Assembly: GCA_903927345.1 (NCBI GenBank) | Contig: CAIYMO010000017.1 | Span: 1 to 64,000 of the forward strand | Direction: 5' to 3' | Length of the DNA stretch: 64,000 nt | Source: an uncultured Armatimonadota bacterium | GTDB taxonomy: Bacteria; Armatimonadota; Fimbriimonadia; Fimbriimonadales; Fimbriimonadaceae | Shown: piece by piece, positions 63,379 to 64,000 of the stretch | Layout: each line of letters begins with the position of its first letter | Position numbering within the stretch: the first letter of the stretch is position 1 | Program-made: the position numbers and the translations under genes | Notes under the pieces: model-generated | Databases searched by the model: none | What the model saw: the letters and a program-made list of their open reading frames with translations, nothing else | Told to the model about the DNA's origin: nothing

Positions 63379-64000
63379 GAATCTACCGAGCCACAAAACA
63401 ACCTGGCATTGAAGTCCTTGACGGGTGCTTAAACAAGCACCCGTGGACCAATTGCGAGTGGTCGGATGATTTCGTCGACATCGAAGGTGATGTCAAACCG
63501 ACCCCGCGGCACCGTACCCGCATGAAGATGTTTTGGGCAGAGGACGGCCTCTACATAGGTGCTGAGATGGAAGAGCCCCATCTCTGGGCAACGCTCACGG
63601 AGCACGATTCGGTCATCTTCCATGACAACGATTTCGAGGTGTTTATTGACCCAGATAACGATGCCCTCGCTTATGCGGAACTAGAAATCAACGCTCTAAA
63701 CACAACCTGGGACTTGCTCCTTATCCGCCCCTACCGCGAGCAAGGACGCGGTGTAGACGGCTGGGAGATCCAGGGACTCCGCACGGCGGTCAAACTCGAA
63801 GGGACACTCAATGACCCGACAGACACTGACCAAGGCTGGAGCGTCGAGATCCATATCCCCTGGCACGCCCTCTGGGAGATTTCTAAAGGCGAGGTACCTC
63901 CCCACACGGGCGACCAGTGGAAGATCAACTTCTCCCGGGTTCAATGGCACTTGGACATTGTCGACGGTAAGTACGTAAAGCGGCCCGGTCTTCCCGAGGA
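63375..64000 (+). CDS. CBM9-like carbohydrate-binding protein, 3' truncated
   Basis: A frame absent from the ORF track because it runs off the right edge. GTG 63375 overlaps the stop of the esterase gene (GTGA), so it is co-translated. At least 208 residues: RIYRATKQPGIEVLDGCLNKHPWTNCEWSDDFVDIEG opens a carbohydrate-binding-9-like/DUF1083 beta-sandwich, with RTRMKMFWAEDGLYIGAEMEEPHLWATL, HDNDFEVFIDPDND, and WSVEIHIPWHAL. There is no signal peptide at the start, unlike most members, so it may be cytoplasmic or the real start may differ. The C-terminus is outside the window. Confidence 0.85.
   Translation, partial: MRIYRATKQPGIEVLDGCLNKHPWTNCEWSDDFVDIEGDVKPTPRHRTRMKMFWAEDGLYIGAEMEEPHLWATLTEHDSVIFHDNDFEVFIDPDNDALAYAELEINALNTTWDLLLIRPYREQGRGVDGWEIQGLRTAVKLEGTLNDPTDTDQGWSVEIHIPWHALWEISKGEVPPHTGDQWKINFSRVQWHLDIVDGKYVKRPGLPE

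Overview
The window looks like ordinary, densely packed chromosome of a free-living diderm bacterium. There are no phage, IS element, CRISPR or plasmid genes. A Kdo transferase (waaA), an outer-membrane-barrel candidate with an OstA/LptD-like region, and many proteins with signal peptides point to an outer membrane. The mix suggests a member of Armatimonadota (Fimbriimonadia-like): a DUF1559-type pilin, a tricorn-like S41 protease, GH127/GH78/GH5-like enzymes, Gly-rich exported proteins, FlgD-type C-termini, and many genes with a TANNNT box a few bases before the start codon. That placement is inference from gene content; no marker was aligned.

Layout. 1-7.4 kb: a run of exported or outer-membrane proteins, namely a 5'-truncated ATTGG-repeat protein, a 923-aa FlgD-tailed protein, and a two-gene unit of a barrel protein plus a secreted unknown. 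7.4-13.5 kb: nadB coupled to a GH5-like hydrolase, divergent from a GH127 arabinofuranosidase. 13.5-18.8 kb: PQQ-type propeller proteins, a CxxCH (haem c) protein and a polysaccharide deacetylase. 18.9-25.9 kb: dprA-nagA, converging on a six-gene overlapping operon hisN-ruvX-mltG-yqeG/gtrA-aroE-tsaC. 26-29 kb: an OmpR-type regulator, a histidine kinase and a Gly/Gln-rich Spy/CpxP-like protein. 29-32 kb: a GH78 rhamnosidase and tRNA-Lys. 32-40 kb: purM, an FHA protein, thiamine pyrophosphokinase, dnaA, a CE2-type esterase, purE, waaA, purC and lexA. 40-43.7 kb: a parvulin, rsmI and a Wza-type export protein. 43.8-46.4 kb: a three-gene sugar-catabolic operon. 46.7-50.3 kb: a Ycf46-like AAA protein, a small orphan protein, hisC and a small membrane protein. 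50.3-53 kb: a looser region with a seven-repeat WD40 protein, hairpin-rich noncoding DNA and a GH18 protein. 53-64 kb: katG, tRNA-Val, an esterase and DUF1559 pilin behind a cobalamin-type riboswitch, a tricorn-like protease, DinB, a large esterase and a 3'-truncated CBM9-like protein.

How the genes fit together. Many exported carbohydrate-active enzymes (GH5-like, GH127, GH78, GH18, CE2, CE1-like esterases, deacetylase, nagA, isomerase/oxidoreductase operon) fit a scavenger of plant or microbial polysaccharides. The housekeeping genes cover NAD, purine, histidine, shikimate and thiamine metabolism, tRNA modification, replication initiation and SOS control.

The most interesting signals are: (i) -10-like TANNNT boxes 6-9 bases before start codons with no Shine-Dalgarno, suggesting pervasive leaderless transcription; (ii) a cobalamin-type riboswitch ahead of a pilin-like gene; (iii) a YqeG phosphatase-GtrA fusion; (iv) a Cpx-like kinase whose sensor loop has a Gly/Pro-rich stretch like that of its neighbour; and (v) a perfect 17-bp palindrome at the lexA start site, under a fully consensus promoter.
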